A stretch of 64,000 nucleotides of DNA, from positions 41,644,028-41,708,027 of the forward strand of contig CM055097.1 of NCBI GenBank assembly GCA_029204225.1. The letters run 5' to 3'. Position 1 is the stretch's first letter; every line of letters starts with the position of its first letter. Both the position numbers and the translations under genes were made by a program. This document shows positions 53,041 to 64,000 of the stretch, piece after piece. This DNA comes from Diphasiastrum complanatum. Taxonomy: Eukaryota > Streptophyta > Lycopodiopsida > Lycopodiales > Lycopodiaceae. The notes below the pieces were generated by a model. That model was given only the letters and a program-made list of their open reading frames with translations. It did not search any database and had not been told where the DNA came from.

Positions 53041-54620
53041 TTATATACTGGAGCTTACTTTGTTTTTTTTCATTTCAGGAAACAATTTTCCTTGATGATT
53101 TCGCAATTCGTCGAGGAGGGCAGAGATATTCCAAATGCATATGCTATAATCATCAATAAAGGTGATAAAGTAATAGTAGCCACTAAGAGATTTAGTCAAC
53201 ATAGGTCCACATAGATCAATGTGGACAAAATCTAGAATGTCACTAGCTCTCCTTGCTCCACTTTTGAGAAATCTCTCTCTCTCTCTATATTGTTTTTCCA
53301 AAATACAACCCTCACAAAGTTTTCCTTCAAAAGAAATATCAGGCAATCCAATAACTAGATTACCTCTTTTGAGAATCTGTAAACTTTGAGCACTAATATG
53401 ACCGAATCATTGATGCCAAAGATCACTTCGACTATCAACAGTGCTTACTATAGCTTGAGCAAAAGATCTCGCATTTGATTTGTAGAGTTGATTCTCGTTG
53501 ACTCTAGCTCTTGTAGCAATTACTTTGTAGTGATTCTTGATGTCTTTGACAAGACATTTGTCACTGTCAAACTCAACCTTGGAGTTGTTGATCAGCCATC
53601 ATCCCAACATATAGTAGATTGTTAGCTAAGCCAGGTACATATTACACATTGCTTATCCCGCTAGCTAACTTTATTGGTACCACTCCAACTCCTTTAACAG
53701 ATAGCAATTTGTCATCAGCTTGTCCAACTTCATCACCATTGTGAGTTTCCTTGAGTTTTGAAAACCACTCTTTCCTTGAAGTCATGTGCTTGGACGCACC
53801 ACTATCAATGTACCAAGTATCCTTGGCTTAATCACTTGTCATTAATGCTGTAATGAACAAGTTTGAACTCTCACCTGTATCATCTTCATATTGATCATCA
53901 TCGTATTGATGTTGATCAGCATAATTGTCTTCATAATAGTCATCATCAAATTGATGTTGATCAGCATAATTGCCCGCTTGTCATTTGTCTTTTTTTTGTT
54001 CTATCTACTTATGTGACTTGAAGCATTCACGCTCCCAATGGCCAGCTTTGTTGCAGTACCTACAATTTTCAGGTTTATTTTGCCTGGAATAGCCTCGTCC
54101 TTGACCTCGGCCTTGATTCCAATTGGCTCGATTTGGACCATCATTGGATTGTTCTTGAAATTGTTGGAACGATTCATGATTTGAGTTTCCACCTCTTGAT
54201 TGGTGTCTTCCACGACCAAATCTGCAACCACGCCCTCTCACTACAAGAGCTTGATTAAATCCCCTGTTGTGATGACTCAAGTTCTCTTGACGTTGTTCTT
54301 CCTGCAAAAGCAATTCACCTAACTCTTCAGAGGTTGGAATATTTTCCCGTGTGGCTATACTTGTCACAAACATTTGATGTGACTGGCTCAAACTATTTAA
54401 TGTCAACTGCACGATCTCACGATCCTGTACTCGCTCTCCAACTACTGCTAATTGGTCACGAATCTCTTTGATCTTCAGTAGGTGATCAGCAACAGTTGCA
54501 CCATCATCCATCCACAATGTGTGCAGTTTCATTTTTAGGAACAACACTCAAGATGTGTTTGTGGGCTCAAACAATGCCTTCACAGTATCCCATGTGTTTA
54601 CAGATTCTTTTCATGATTAC
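53041..54620 (-). pseudogene. Element I: copia gag, protease and integrase start
   Basis: Minus strand, right to left. Gag: WDTVKALFEPTNTS, a stop, then LKMKLHTLWMDDGATVADHL, EIVQLTLNSLSQSHQMFVTS, an Arg/Gly/Gln-rich stretch and zinc knuckle CRYCNKAGHWEREC. Protease: DTWYIDSGASKHMTSRKEWF and VGVVPIKLA. Integrase: KLCEGCILEKQYRERERF, HIDLCGPMLTKSLSGYYYFI and TFIDDYSICIWNI, ending at about 53041. One stop precedes the protease. RT, RNase H and both LTRs are missing. Confidence 0.85.
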
Positions 54621-56570
54621 ATATTCGTTTCTTCAGAATCTATTAAGCTTCTGCTTCTTCTGTCTTATCTACTTTACATATTACGTTTCTTGTTCTTCTG
54701 CTTGTTAGAAAAGGTTATGGACTTTCTTGATGATGGACCTATTTGTCTCAAGGCCCAAATCGGGCAGAAAGGATTGATAAATGTTTTAGTATTTGTCCTG
54801 CCTGCCAAAGGACACCAAGGAATGTCACTTTTGCATTGGAATCACATGCATTTACAACCAAAACATGCAAGTCAGACATTCAGCCAAGAAATCAGCATGA
54901 AGAATGGTTGTAATGCCATGAAAAGCCTACTCTACTGCTGCAAAAACGAGATACAATCAGATCCTTAACATTGAAACTAAGCTACACATGCATTCCACAA
55001 AACAAGAACAAAAAATGAACTAAACTAGACATTATTTAACAGTCCAAGGATCAAGAACCACTCGTTTCTTGATTCTTGGACAACCCAAGAACGTCAAAAA
55101 CTGGATTGTAATAAGGTATGCAAGAATTTCATCACAAATCCAGCCTATTTAGTTTACCTGAATGCTGATTTCTACATTAATCCACAAACAAGAAATGAAA
55201 TCTAATACACTATAGGAAAGTAGAAAAACTAATCCACTCTACTATCCACAACCACACACAAAGGAGGGAAGGGCAAGATCATGAATGCATCACTCAAGAA
55301 ACAAGCATGATCAAGGAGCTCAATGGATGCACCAAACTCGTGGAGGCTCTTCTCATTTCAGCATGGAGTAGATACAATACACAAAAAGCTCCTCTTCACA
55401 TCCTACTGGCATTTCCACATTACACAAATTACAAGTGGAATAATGCTCTCCACTAGAGGTCACCATCAAAAGGTGGCTCACTCTACTTTCTTTAAGAGGG
55501 GTCTACTTGCATTTATTACTTTGCCTAGAAATACTAGTTCCTACATGGTCATTCCATCTTCCGGGATTTACCATGAGGCTTACACAGTTTCTACTTGACA
55601 GTATTAACTAGTATTTCTCGGCTCTCATACTGGGCTCTCAGTCTTCGTTAGTCTCGTCATCTCAGAGACCTCTTCAGTCTAAGGTGAGAGGTGCTCTTGG
55701 GTAGCTCTGGCCGAGTATCTTGGGGATTCGTCATAATCAACCAACACCATCCCACCCCTAATGTGTTGCAGGACCCACTACAACTCATATTGAATGATGT
55801 TGTTCCACTTTCGCATTGGCATCTTTGATGATCACTTGGAAAAGCGTAGATCCTCGTTTGCTTGCGTAAAACCAAGTGCTTATTGCTGCCAGTCTTTATC
55901 AAAAAACTATTTTCGCAAATTGCCGCAATGTAACCAGAATGTCTTATTGCTGCAAGTGGTCGACATTCTTGAAATTGGAGAGCTCCTAGCAGCTTGAAAA
56001 TCTTGCATGCTTGAGTGCCTCTCGCATGTCTTTTTCTCTTATCACTTGTATTTGCCATTGATGGTTTCATCTCTGGTTTCTTGGCAGGCACTAACTTCTA
56101 GGAGGTATGTATCCTCCATTTTGCTTCTAGGTGTCTTTGCAGTTCCTCTCTCAGTTGAAGTTCCAGTCTCAAGGAAAACCTTCGATCTGTAGGTTGCAGA
56201 AACTTCGATTATCAATCTCAAGGGGATGGACTCATCATCAAAAAATTGGTGGTAGGAACAAATTTGGATGGATGGTTTGGTAACGGTAAGGAAACATGAT
56301 GAAGGCTTGGTGGAAGGGTGAAGGAACTGATAGTTCTACAATTGCAGCCTTGGACCCTTGCAATGTTGAGCTTTGACCACTTGCTGGGTGAGGAGCTCGT
56401 TTTATTTTGCAAGTTCACGGTTGTCTTCATCTTTCTTTTTCTGCAGCTCTTTCTCTTGATCCGTTACTTTTGGATCTCTTTGGGCTTCATAAGAGGGGAT
56501 TCAACTATCATTGCTCCAGAGAATTTCTTTTGATCTAGATTGATTTGACTCAACTGTTGTTTAGGTTTTG
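54621..56570. other. Intergenic DNA, no supported gene
   Basis: About 1.95 kb. A 144-codon minus frame at 55657-56091 and shorter plus frames exist, but they contain no motif or splice signal that I trust. The sequence around 55600-55770 is mildly GC-richer. Confidence 0.4.
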
Positions 56571-57220
56571 TGTGAAGGATTTCAGATCCTTAAGATCCAA
56601 TCTACTTGAATGATCTTTGGTTAGAAAGAGAAATACACTACCAATTTCACCAATGTAGAAAAATCAGCATCTACACACGATTTGAGATGCAAACACTAAT
56701 AGAACTTGATCAAACTTGAATGAAATGATTATGTACTGTTTCTGTCCGTAGAAAACCAGCAAGCTACTGTATTTCACACGTGTGGATCCAAAAATAACAA
56801 ATATAGATCATTCTACACATATAATTGCAAGCAATCACCAAGATAGTGCACCAATGGATAGTAGAACCCAAGAGAACCATGTATAAGCATGAAATGAGAT
56901 AGAGAAGAGAGAAGATGACTCTCTCCACGAGTTACATCCTTTTATAACAGGTCCAAACCCTATTTGGCCACTTGGCTTTCCCACCAAAATGCTAACCCTA
57001 CCAATTTTGGGTTTAGATTCAATGTACCCAACTTATTCAAATTGAATCTACTCAAACTCGCATTCTATCTTTCCCACACTTTCAAAAAGTGTTTATTCAA
57101 ATGAAATTTAGACTAATGAACTTTGAAAAGTCAACCTCTAAGTTTAAAACAAGTATTGGCCTCAATATGCCAAATATGAAAATATTGCAAAATGTGATGA
57201 AACTACTTGAATCTTTCACA
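56571..57220 (-). repeat. Element D 3' LTR (650 bp)
   Basis: Starts TGTGAAGGATTTCAG and ends AATCTTTCACA. It pairs with 61956-62600. By eye about 21 differences over 650 positions, so about 97% identity. The last codon and stop of the RNase H frame overlap its right end (minus sense). Confidence 0.95.
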
Positions 57221-57830
57221 CTCCCTCTTCAACTAGTTTTAGCATAGACTTTGATAATACTCCAAGTGAAGTCCTATGCTTCATGAACAAGTCTTTTCCC
57301 AATGCTTTGGTGAAGATATCAGCTACACATTCCCTTGAAGACACATGTTGAAGCTCCACCTCCTTTGCAATGACTCGCTCCCTCGCAAAATGATATTGTA
57401 TCTCAATATGCTTGCTCCTAGCATGAAAGATAGGATTGGATGCCATTCTTTGGGCTGATTGATTGTCACAAAAGATGATTGGGCTCTCTGAAAAATCCAG
57501 CAAGTGAAGATCCTTGATCATCCTCTTGATCCATACCATCTCCTTTGTGCAATGTGTAAGAGCTTTGTACTCGGCCTCACTATATGACAATGAGATAGTG
57601 GCTTGTTTCTTTGACATCCATGATATAGCTCCATCACCTATGAAAATACAATAATAACTAATGGATTTCCTATCCATTATATCTCCAGCATAGTCCGATT
57701 CTGAAAATCCAAAAAAATTAGGTGATGATCTCTCATACAATATGCCAAAATCTCGAGTTCCAATGATGTACCTCAAAACTCGCTTTCCTAGCTTCCAATG
57801 CTCCTGGCATAGTTTTTGCCAATAGAACTT
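57216..57830 (-). CDS. Element D: copia RNase H
   Basis: An open frame from about 57830 (HWKLGKRVLRYIIGTRDFGI) to a stop at 57216. The RNase H acidic residues are present: D in GFSESDYAGD, E in SYSEAEYKALT and D in FCDNQSAQ, then ARSKHIEIQYHFARER and ECVADIFTKALGKD. It ends in the polypurine tract and 3' LTR. It would be the C-terminal part of the polyprotein, but it is out of frame with the upstream cargo and has no RT joined to it. The catalytic residues look intact. Confidence 0.85.
   Translation of the reverse strand, partial: KFYWQKLCQEHWKLGKRVLRYIIGTRDFGILYERSSPNFFGFSESDYAGDIMDRKSISYYCIFIGDGAISWMSKKQATISLSYSEAEYKALTHCTKEMVWIKRMIKDLHLLDFSESPIIFCDNQSAQRMASNPIFHARSKHIEIQYHFARERVIAKEVELQHVSSRECVADIFTKALGKDLFMKHRTSLGVLSKSMLKLVEEGV
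57221..57234 (-). other. Element D polypurine tract
   Basis: The minus strand reads GTTGAAGAGGGAG next to the 3' LTR start, and is at the same time the last codons of the RNase H frame. Confidence 0.85.
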
Positions 57831-58875
57831 TGATCCATCATAAGAATGATCTTATTACTAAGAATAGACCTTCTTTCAATGATCATGTAATGCTCAAAAT
57901 AGAAACAACCATAATTGATATAGAGAATAGTGTCCACTTGGGATGCTTCACTATTTCTTACATCAATTTTACATGTAAAAATGTGACTAGAACATGAAGA
58001 ATCAAATAGAATGTAAATGAAATGATTTCACCATTCTTCCAACTCTGAACTCTCTGGAAAAATACAGCAAACAAACAATAAATGTGAGTGATCAACTTTT
58101 GCTTGCATGTCTCCTCCTTCTTTGTCCTTTGTTGCCTTGTATCCACCATGATACTCCATGAATGAGCCTCCATCTTCATCTTGCTACAAGAAACCATCAA
58201 ACCTTGGAAATCCATGAGTAGGTGAGTACATTAATGATGCAAATCCAGCACCACATGACTCCATAAACCAAGTAGTTTGCACTAGTCCATCTTCAAGATC
58301 TACTTGACGCAAGAAAATGACCATGAATTCACAAAAAATTGACAATCTCCAAGTATTGGCACCAAGTAGCTCAAAACTTGAGAACTTAGCCATGGATGAG
58401 TGACATAATGAACCTCCAATAGCTTCATTTCCATCAGCAAAATCAGCCAAGAATGCTAGTACAAATCCAACATCAAAACAATGCTCACCAATGTAGCTAG
58501 TTTTACCATATCTTGACAATTTGCACACATCCACATGAAATTGCTCAAACATGAGATAGAACAAGTAAAGTAAACTTGAACAACACTTCCTTGCTGCTCC
58601 TTTGTCCTTACTTGAGTCTTCAATATGCTGCAAAAACAGATCCATAACACCTTTTCCAATTACCTCTCCTTTGATGTTCTTGACTAGCTCCAAATTGCCA
58701 CCTTCCCTTTTGACTAGTTGAAGCGCTTTGAGATCAACCTCTTGATCTTCAACTTGACCATCAAAGTCATTGAACAAAATTTGTTTTCCAGATCCATTAC
58801 TTGATTTTACAGCAAGATAACATCCATCCACTTGCATAGCTCCATGTACACAAGAAGATCTTCCAAAAGATGTTC
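57830..58875 (-). CDS. Element D cargo replacing RT, unknown function
   Basis: The long integrase frame reads without a break into non-retroviral sequence after EYRSLMKSGTSFG, where RT should start. About 230 further residues follow to a stop at 58184: QILFNDFDGQVEDQEVDLKA, GKGVMDLFLQHIEDSSKDKG, a Cys/Leu-rich CCSSLLYLFYLMFEQFHVDV, FDVGFVLAFLADFADGNE and FLRQVDLEDGLVQTTWFME. A second frame (58215-57958) carries KTKKEET-type basic text and hydrophobic segments. RT sequence (about 0.75 kb expected) is wholly absent. I recognise no domain. A block near 57929-57973 is shared with element C cargo. Confidence 0.5.
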
Positions 58876-60620
58876 CACTCTTCATAAGAGATCGATACTC
58901 AAGATCCATTGCTTGGATCCACTCATCTTCTTTCCTTGCTTGATATACACTTGTAGGATCATCCAAAGAGGTTAGGAAAGCAACATAATTTCCAGAAACT
59001 ACTTGCTTACCCTTTTGATCATATGTGAGCCTTGAAGGTACTTGTCTTTCTCTTGATGTTCTCCTTGGCTTTTGACTTGATGAAGGTCCACCATCACCAC
59101 CATCCAAAGTAGGATACTTCTCATCATCATCAAGAATGTTAGAACCATCTACTTTACCATCAATCATGCTTGAAGACACCTTTGGAATGTTTCCCTCATA
59201 AAAAATGACATCTCTACCAACAGTCACTTTGTTAGTAGAAGGAATGTAAACCTTGTAGGCTTTACTCACCTCACTATATCCAACAAAAATACTTCTTCTT
59301 GAAGATGGATCCTCCTTGGTCCTATCATCAAGAGTAATGTTGACATAGCATGTGCATCCAAAGGTTCTTAGAAAGTTGACAATCGGTCTCCTCTTGAATA
59401 GCATCTCAAAAGGTGTCCTTCCATCCAAAATAGCACTTGGCCACCTATTGCACAAGAAATTGGCACACAACAAAGCTTGATCCCAAAATGGTTTTTCAAG
59501 ATTAGCACTTAATCTCATAGCTTTAGCATTTTCACATAAAGTTCTATTCTTCCTTTCAGCCACTCCATTTTGTTGTGGGGTCCTTGATGTTGTATACTCC
59601 CTCTTGATCCCATGCTCATCACAAAAGGCCTTGAACTTGTTAGATATGTACTCACCACCATTGTCACCTCTCAAGCACTTGATCTTTGTGGAAAATTGGT
59701 TTTCCCTTGCATTCTTGAACTTGACAAAGACATCATACACTTCATCCTTGCTCTTTAGTAGATAGATCCAACAAAATCTACTAAAATCATCAATGAATGT
59801 TACATACATCTTAGCTCCACTATTTCTAATTGTAGTAAATCCATGAATATCCGAATGTACAAGTTGAAAAGGCTTTGTAGATCTAGAAATAGATCTAGTA
59901 TAAGGTAGTCTATGTGACTTAGACAAAGCACAAGGCTCACAAACATGCTTGTCATTACTTAAGGAACTTGGAAGACCAATCACAACCTTCTTCCTTGCCA
60001 TTACCTCCAATGACTTGAAGTTGAGGTGTCCCATCCTTTTGTGCCAAACCTCTTGAATAGAAATTTGCTCCCTTGCAACACATCCAACTTGGTTAGCAAT
60101 AACACAAGCATCAAGTTTGAACAACTTCCCTTGCCTTTTACCATTTCCAATCAAGACATCCTTTCTTTTGATCAAACAAGCATCTCCATCAAACTCCACC
60201 TTGAGGCCCTTATTTAGCATTTGACTCACACTAAGCAAATTCTTGGTAATAGATGGAATAAACAAGACATCCTCCAGATGAACATTCCTATTTGTAGAGA
60301 GAGAAATAGGAATTGTGTCAATTCTTTTGATTGCACACTCACCATCATTGGCCGTGTAGATCACCCTCTTGTCATCTCCATATGCCAACAAAGAAGTGAA
60401 ATACTCTTTGTGAAAGGTCATGTGTGAACTTGCTCCACTATCAATCCACCAAGGATCTAGATCTCCATCATTAGCAAGCATACATGAAGACATCACAAAA
60501 GCATCATCATTTGCACCTTGCACATCCAAACCATCCTCATCAAGAGTAAGATTACCTTGCTTGTCTCCTTGATCTCTCTTCTTCTTGTAGCACTCACTTG
60601 CAAAGTGTCCTTTTGATGCC
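58876..60620 (-). CDS. Element D: copia protease and integrase
   Basis: One long frame. It starts within the gag zinc knuckle (SKGHFASECYKK). It then has protease WWIDSGASSHMTFHKEYFTS, the pre-integrase zinc finger (HKRMGHLNFKSLEVM, CEPCALSKSHRLPY), and the integrase core with HSDIHGFTTIRNSGAKMYVT, IDDFSRFCWIYLLKSK, CLRGDNGGEYISNKFKAFC and PQQNGVAERKNRTLCENAKA. The catalytic D, D and E are all there. The C-terminal GYSEVSKAYKVYIPSTN and a linker follow. It is separated from gag by one extra A in an AAAA run at about 60605, so a single-base change restores the usual single frame. Confidence 0.92.
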
Positions 60621-61355
60621 ACAATAGAAGCACTTGAGCTTTGATCTATCCTTCTTTTTGCCACTTGAAGAAGCATCCACTTGATCTTGCCCTTTAGACC
60701 ACTTGCTTTTGGTTTTGCCCTTGAATTTGCCCTTTGTGAACATAGCATTCTCTTGAAGTGTCGATGTAGATCCACCTCTTGCTTGAAGTCTATATTCCTC
60801 ATTGATCAAGATCTCTTGAAGATCCATCAAACTTGTTAAAGTCTTTTGAATAGCAATACTTTGAACAATGTTAGCATGAGCATCCAACAAGCCATTAAGA
60901 ATCACTTGAATAAGCTCTCCTTCCTTAATGCTTTCATCTATGCAAGCTAACTCATCATTCAATGTTTTCATTCTCAAAACAAAAGTACTTGGACTTTCTT
61001 CATTCTTTTGCAAACAAGAAAAGAATTGCCTTCTTAGAGTCAACACTCTAGAAGTAGACTTGGATTCATAAAGCTTCTTCAATGAATTCCAAGCTTCCAA
61101 AGATGATGTGCACTTACCAACTTCCTTGAGAAGTTCATTGGTAACATTCATCTTTATCATGTGTAGAGCCTTCTTGGCCCTCTTGTCATACCTCAATTGA
61201 TCTTGTTGTGTTGCTGGTCTCTCCTCCAAACCTACAACAATATCCAAAACATCATTCATCTCAAGAAGTGACTCCATCCTCACTTTCCACAATGAATAGT
61301 TACTTGAGGTAAGCCTATCATTGGCTTCCAACATGACTCCAATTGAGGTTGCCAT
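60594..61355 (-). CDS. Element D: copia gag
   Basis: A 253-codon frame. Start at 61355 (MATSIGVMLEANDRLTSSNY), then SLWKVRMESLLEMNDVLDIV, RAKKALHMIKMNVTNELLKE, AWNSLKKLYESKSTSRVLTL, LNDELACIDESIKEGELIQV, LQEILINEEYRLQARGG and the first half of the zinc knuckle CFYCGIK. It is the UBN2/Retrotran_gag_2 nucleocapsid protein that packages element RNA. The frame ends early because of the AAAA run in the knuckle. Closely related to element B gag. Confidence 0.92.
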   Translation of the reverse strand: MATSIGVMLEANDRLTSSNYSLWKVRMESLLEMNDVLDIVVGLEERPATQQDQLRYDKRAKKALHMIKMNVTNELLKEVGKCTSSLEAWNSLKKLYESKSTSRVLTLRRQFFSCLQKNEESPSTFVLRMKTLNDELACIDESIKEGELIQVILNGLLDAHANIVQSIAIQKTLTSLMDLQEILINEEYRLQARGGSTSTLQENAMFTKGKFKGKTKSKWSKGQDQVDASSSGKKKDRSKLKCFYCGIKRTLCK

Positions 61356-61943
61356 GTAGCAATGACCTGTTCTTCTCTTTCAACCTGTTTCAATGCACAA
61401 AGCACTCCTTTGAACAACAACAAATGCTTTCAAAAGAAATCACCAAGATTTGAAACTATCTCACAAATTCTCTTCTAGCACTTATCCAAGCAAATCAACA
61501 CATAGAATCATGGAATCTTGACCAACCTACGATCTATCCTCAATCTAATGACTTTTGCCACTTCCTAAGATTGAAACACACTCAAATGAAGTCCAGCAAC
61601 CTCACTATCTAGAGATCCAATCAAAATTAGTGTTTTGACAAAATCACAAAAAATTGACTATTCCAAATCTACATGCAAATGCTGAAAATTTGATATGCAA
61701 TCTATAAGCCACCACTTAGGCTGAACCAATGATCCAAAAATCGGCCAAATCCAGCATGTGAATTCAAAAAACGGAATTGAACAAGTATATTGACCTATTT
61801 AGTGTTTTGATCTACAAAAGATCCAATCTACAAAAGCAAAAAATCCGATTTTGGTGTAGAATCCTCTCTAGCATGCTCTAGACTTGATATCTTCACCAAA
61901 TCATTGATAGATCTGATTTCCTCCTTCATAACCTGAAACACAA
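61356..61943 (-). other. Element D 5' leader
   Basis: 588 bp between PBS and gag start, without frames. Part of it (61380-61625) is shared with element E (14372-14550 and 15895-15960). Confidence 0.7.
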
Positions 61944-61955
61944 GCTCTGATACCA
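61944..61955 (-). other. Element D primer-binding site
   Basis: GCTCTGATACCA on the plus strand (TGGTATCAGAGC on the element strand), directly touching the 5' LTR. Confidence 0.95.
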
Positions 61956-62600
61956 TGTGAAAGATTTCAGATCCTTAAGATCCAATCTACTTGAATGATC
62001 TTTGGTTAGAAAGAGAAATACACTACCAATTTCACCAATGTAGAAAAATCAGCATCTACACACAATTTGAGATGCAAACACTAATAGAACTTGATCAAAC
62101 TTGAATGAAATGATTATGTACTGTTGCTGTCCGTACAAAACCAGCAAGCTACTGTATTTCAAACATGTGGATCCAAAAATAACAAATATAGATCATTCTA
62201 CATAGAGAATTGCAAGCAATCACCAAGATAGTGCACCAATGGATAGTAGAATCCAAGAGAACCATGTATAAGCATAACTGAGATAGAGAAGAGAGAAGAT
62301 GACTCTCTCCACGAGTTACATTCTTTTATAGTAGGTCCAAACCCTATTTGGCCACTTGGCTTTCCCACCAAAATGCTAACCCTACCAATTTTGGGTTTAG
62401 ATTCAATGTACCCAACTTATTCAAATTGAATCTACTCAAACTCGCATTCTATCTTTCCCACACTTTCAAAAAGTGTTTATTCAAATGAAATTTAGACTAT
62501 GAACTTTGAAAAGTCAACCTCTAAGTCTAAAACAAGTTTTGGCCTCAATATGCCAAATATGGAAATATTGCAAAATGTGATGAAACTAGTTAAATCTTTC
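61956..62600 (-). repeat. Element D 5' LTR
   Basis: Starts TGTGAAAGATTTCAG. It matches the 3' LTR up to AATCTTTC at 62600, where the final ACA is replaced by TCC. The last bases of the LTR are therefore altered and no target duplication is evident against the left flank (GTTTTG). Confidence 0.93.
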
Positions 62601-63760
62601 TCCTTTCCTCCTCAGCTTCTTGGATCTTTCTCTTCATTTCTTCTAGTTGCTTCACCTACTTCTTAGATCTTTTCTGGCTGATCAACCATTGGTTGGTCTC
62701 CGCAAGACACTTGCAATGATCTTTTAACCACTTTGGTGAAACTATCAAGATTTGAAAAAATTGGGAATTTCTCAGGTGGGTAACGAGATGATGGAAAACA
62801 GAGAAATGGAAGGATGGGTGGTGGCACCGATGACAACGGTAGATGGTGTGGGCGATAGGCATGAGAATGGGTGCAAAAGTATGACAAGAGGCTGGTTGAA
62901 GAAGGAGACTGATTTTCCAATGCTTGTGCTTCCCTTTCTGAAGGATCTTCGTCGTGACTGGGGTACTTCTTCTGATTGAGTTGCTTTGGATTGCCCATCT
63001 GCCTTCTTAGCCTTGTCGTTATCCTCCTTGGTTCGTGACCTTGATTGTCAATCTGTTGATGTTGTTGCTGGCGATGTGGCTACTCCGGTGGATGCCTACA
63101 AATCCACTCTCTCTCCCCCCCAAAATCTGTTGATGGGGATGTTGGTATTTGTAACTTGCATGCTGAAGGTCGGATCGGCTTGTGGAACATGTTGAACATG
63201 CTTATGAACTAAATATGGAACAAATTTTAACTAAATTTGTTTTGATCTTGCTGTAATTGACTCGAAAATGAAGATGACGATGAGATACAAGAATCAACTT
63301 TGAAGTGATAGGGATTTTTCAAATTGTAAGTATGTGCAAATATCCTAAACGCTGTGCAAGGTGATCTGAAGATGCATAGATGAATGAAAATGTGTTCTTG
63401 AGATGCTCTACGGAAGACTTTCATGCAGTAGCTATTTCTCATGGAAAAATTAATCACACACTTGGAATGAAGAGGAACAAGAGAATAAACGAATTGTACA
63501 AAGAGTGAGAACTGTATAGCACTTGTCGAACAAGACTTGTATTCATCAACATTGATAATTCACCTTGACAATTGCAATATTCCATTTGTTTTGTAGAGTA
63601 ATAAGACTTAATATGATATTCCCTTGTCAAAAACAAGACGAGGTTGGTAGCACTAAATCTATCATCATTGATAACAGATATTGTAAGATAGAGCTTGAAA
63701 TACATAGGAGGAGAAGGTACTATTTTCATTAGTATCCTTCGGATTATGAGAGGAGAGGCT
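62601..63760. other. Flanking DNA, no supported gene
   Basis: Short frames on both strands (up to 111 codons at 62663-62998, minus) have no motif or partner. A C-rich CTCTCTCCCCCCC stretch lies at 63108-63120. Nothing else was recognised. Confidence 0.4.
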
Positions 63761-63764
63761 TCGT

Positions 63765-63960
63765 TGAGATGCCAATGGAGGGGGGCGGCTGAGATGCCAA
63801 CGGAGGGGCGCGACTGAGATGCCAACGGAAGGGCTCAGCTGAGATTTGAATTTTTTTTTTGAGACGCGGTCGAGATCTGACGTGCTTTTGGAGCCAGTCG
63901 AGATTTGATGTTTTTTTGGACCTGGTCGAGATTTGACGCAAAAAAACGACTCGGTCAAGA
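63765..63960. repeat. Two short tandem arrays (25-bp x3 and about 28-bp x4)
   Basis: 63765-63839 has three 25-bp units starting TGAGATGCCAA(T/C)GGA. 63868-63960 has four diverged units of 27-29 bp, each with G(T/G)CGAGAT(T/C)TGA, separated by T-rich spacers. The overlapping minus-strand frames that seem open here are by-products of the repeat. Confidence 0.8.
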
Positions 63961-64000
63961 TTTTTAATTTTTTTTTTTAAGGGACGACGGACGCGGATGA

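Noticed and set aside
55657-56091. A 144-codon minus frame
   Set aside because: Composition varies along it, there is no motif, and it is not part of a recognised element.
1-64000. CRISPR arrays, bacterial operons, rRNA or intact tRNA genes
   Set aside because: No direct-repeat/spacer pattern, no ribosomal sequences and no complete cloverleaf were seen. The content is plant nuclear DNA.

Overview
The window is nuclear DNA of a land plant with a large, transposon-rich genome. One host gene is recognisable with confidence. It is a Golgi core alpha-1,3-fucosyltransferase of the FUT11/FUT12 type (GT10), an enzyme class of plant N-glycan processing. It lies on the minus strand: exon 1 is at 8110-8472 and exon 2 at 1585-1751. 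They are separated by a 6.36-kb intron full of transposon debris, and the remaining exons would lie beyond the left edge. The species cannot be named from this sequence.

Almost everything else is LTR-retrotransposon or DNA-transposon sequence in different states of decay. Left part (1-9.6 kb): copia relics, a gypsy gag relic, a hairpin array, short tandem repeats, the fucosyltransferase promoter, a GC-rich SINE-like patch and a MITE candidate. 11.6-16.6 kb: a plus-strand copia derivative (element B) in which integrase and RT are replaced by an unrelated open frame. It abuts a minus-strand copia 5' end (element E), which is interrupted by a rearranged second copia (F). 17.6-24.2 kb: a minus-strand gypsy element (A) with protease, RT, a degenerate RNase H, integrase and a second, catalytically complete RNase H downstream of integrase. 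It carries an inserted 1.08-kb solo LTR with 5-bp target duplications. 24.25-29.03 kb: element C, two 832-bp LTRs about 98% identical, PBS and PPT, and a single 470-codon frame of unknown function.

29-40 kb: an LTR candidate, a plus-strand copia RT relic, nested tandem duplications over an unknown multi-exon coiled-coil gene relic, a plus-strand gypsy relic and a copia deletion derivative. 40.3-43.1 kb: a CACTA (TNP2-like, DUF4218) transposase relic with intact-looking splice sites, next to an open frame resembling the C-terminal half of a SET methyltransferase domain. 43.4-48.3 kb: a (CT)45 microsatellite and the N-terminal part of a Helitron protein with internal repeats. 49-54.6 kb: a gypsy integrase, a copia integrase, gypsy gag zinc knuckles, a near-perfect 30-bp foldback and a copia gag-protease-integrase relic. 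56.57-62.6 kb: element D, a nearly complete copia element with LTRs about 97% identical. Its gag, protease, integrase and RNase H are present, but its RT is replaced by about 1 kb of unrelated, mostly open sequence.

The main biological theme is that three copia-type elements (B, C, D) lack RT yet keep long open cargo frames, and the cargo of C and D shares a recognisable block. These look like non-autonomous elements that would depend on RT supplied in trans. All reading was by eye, so identities and boundaries are estimates unless an exact junction is given.
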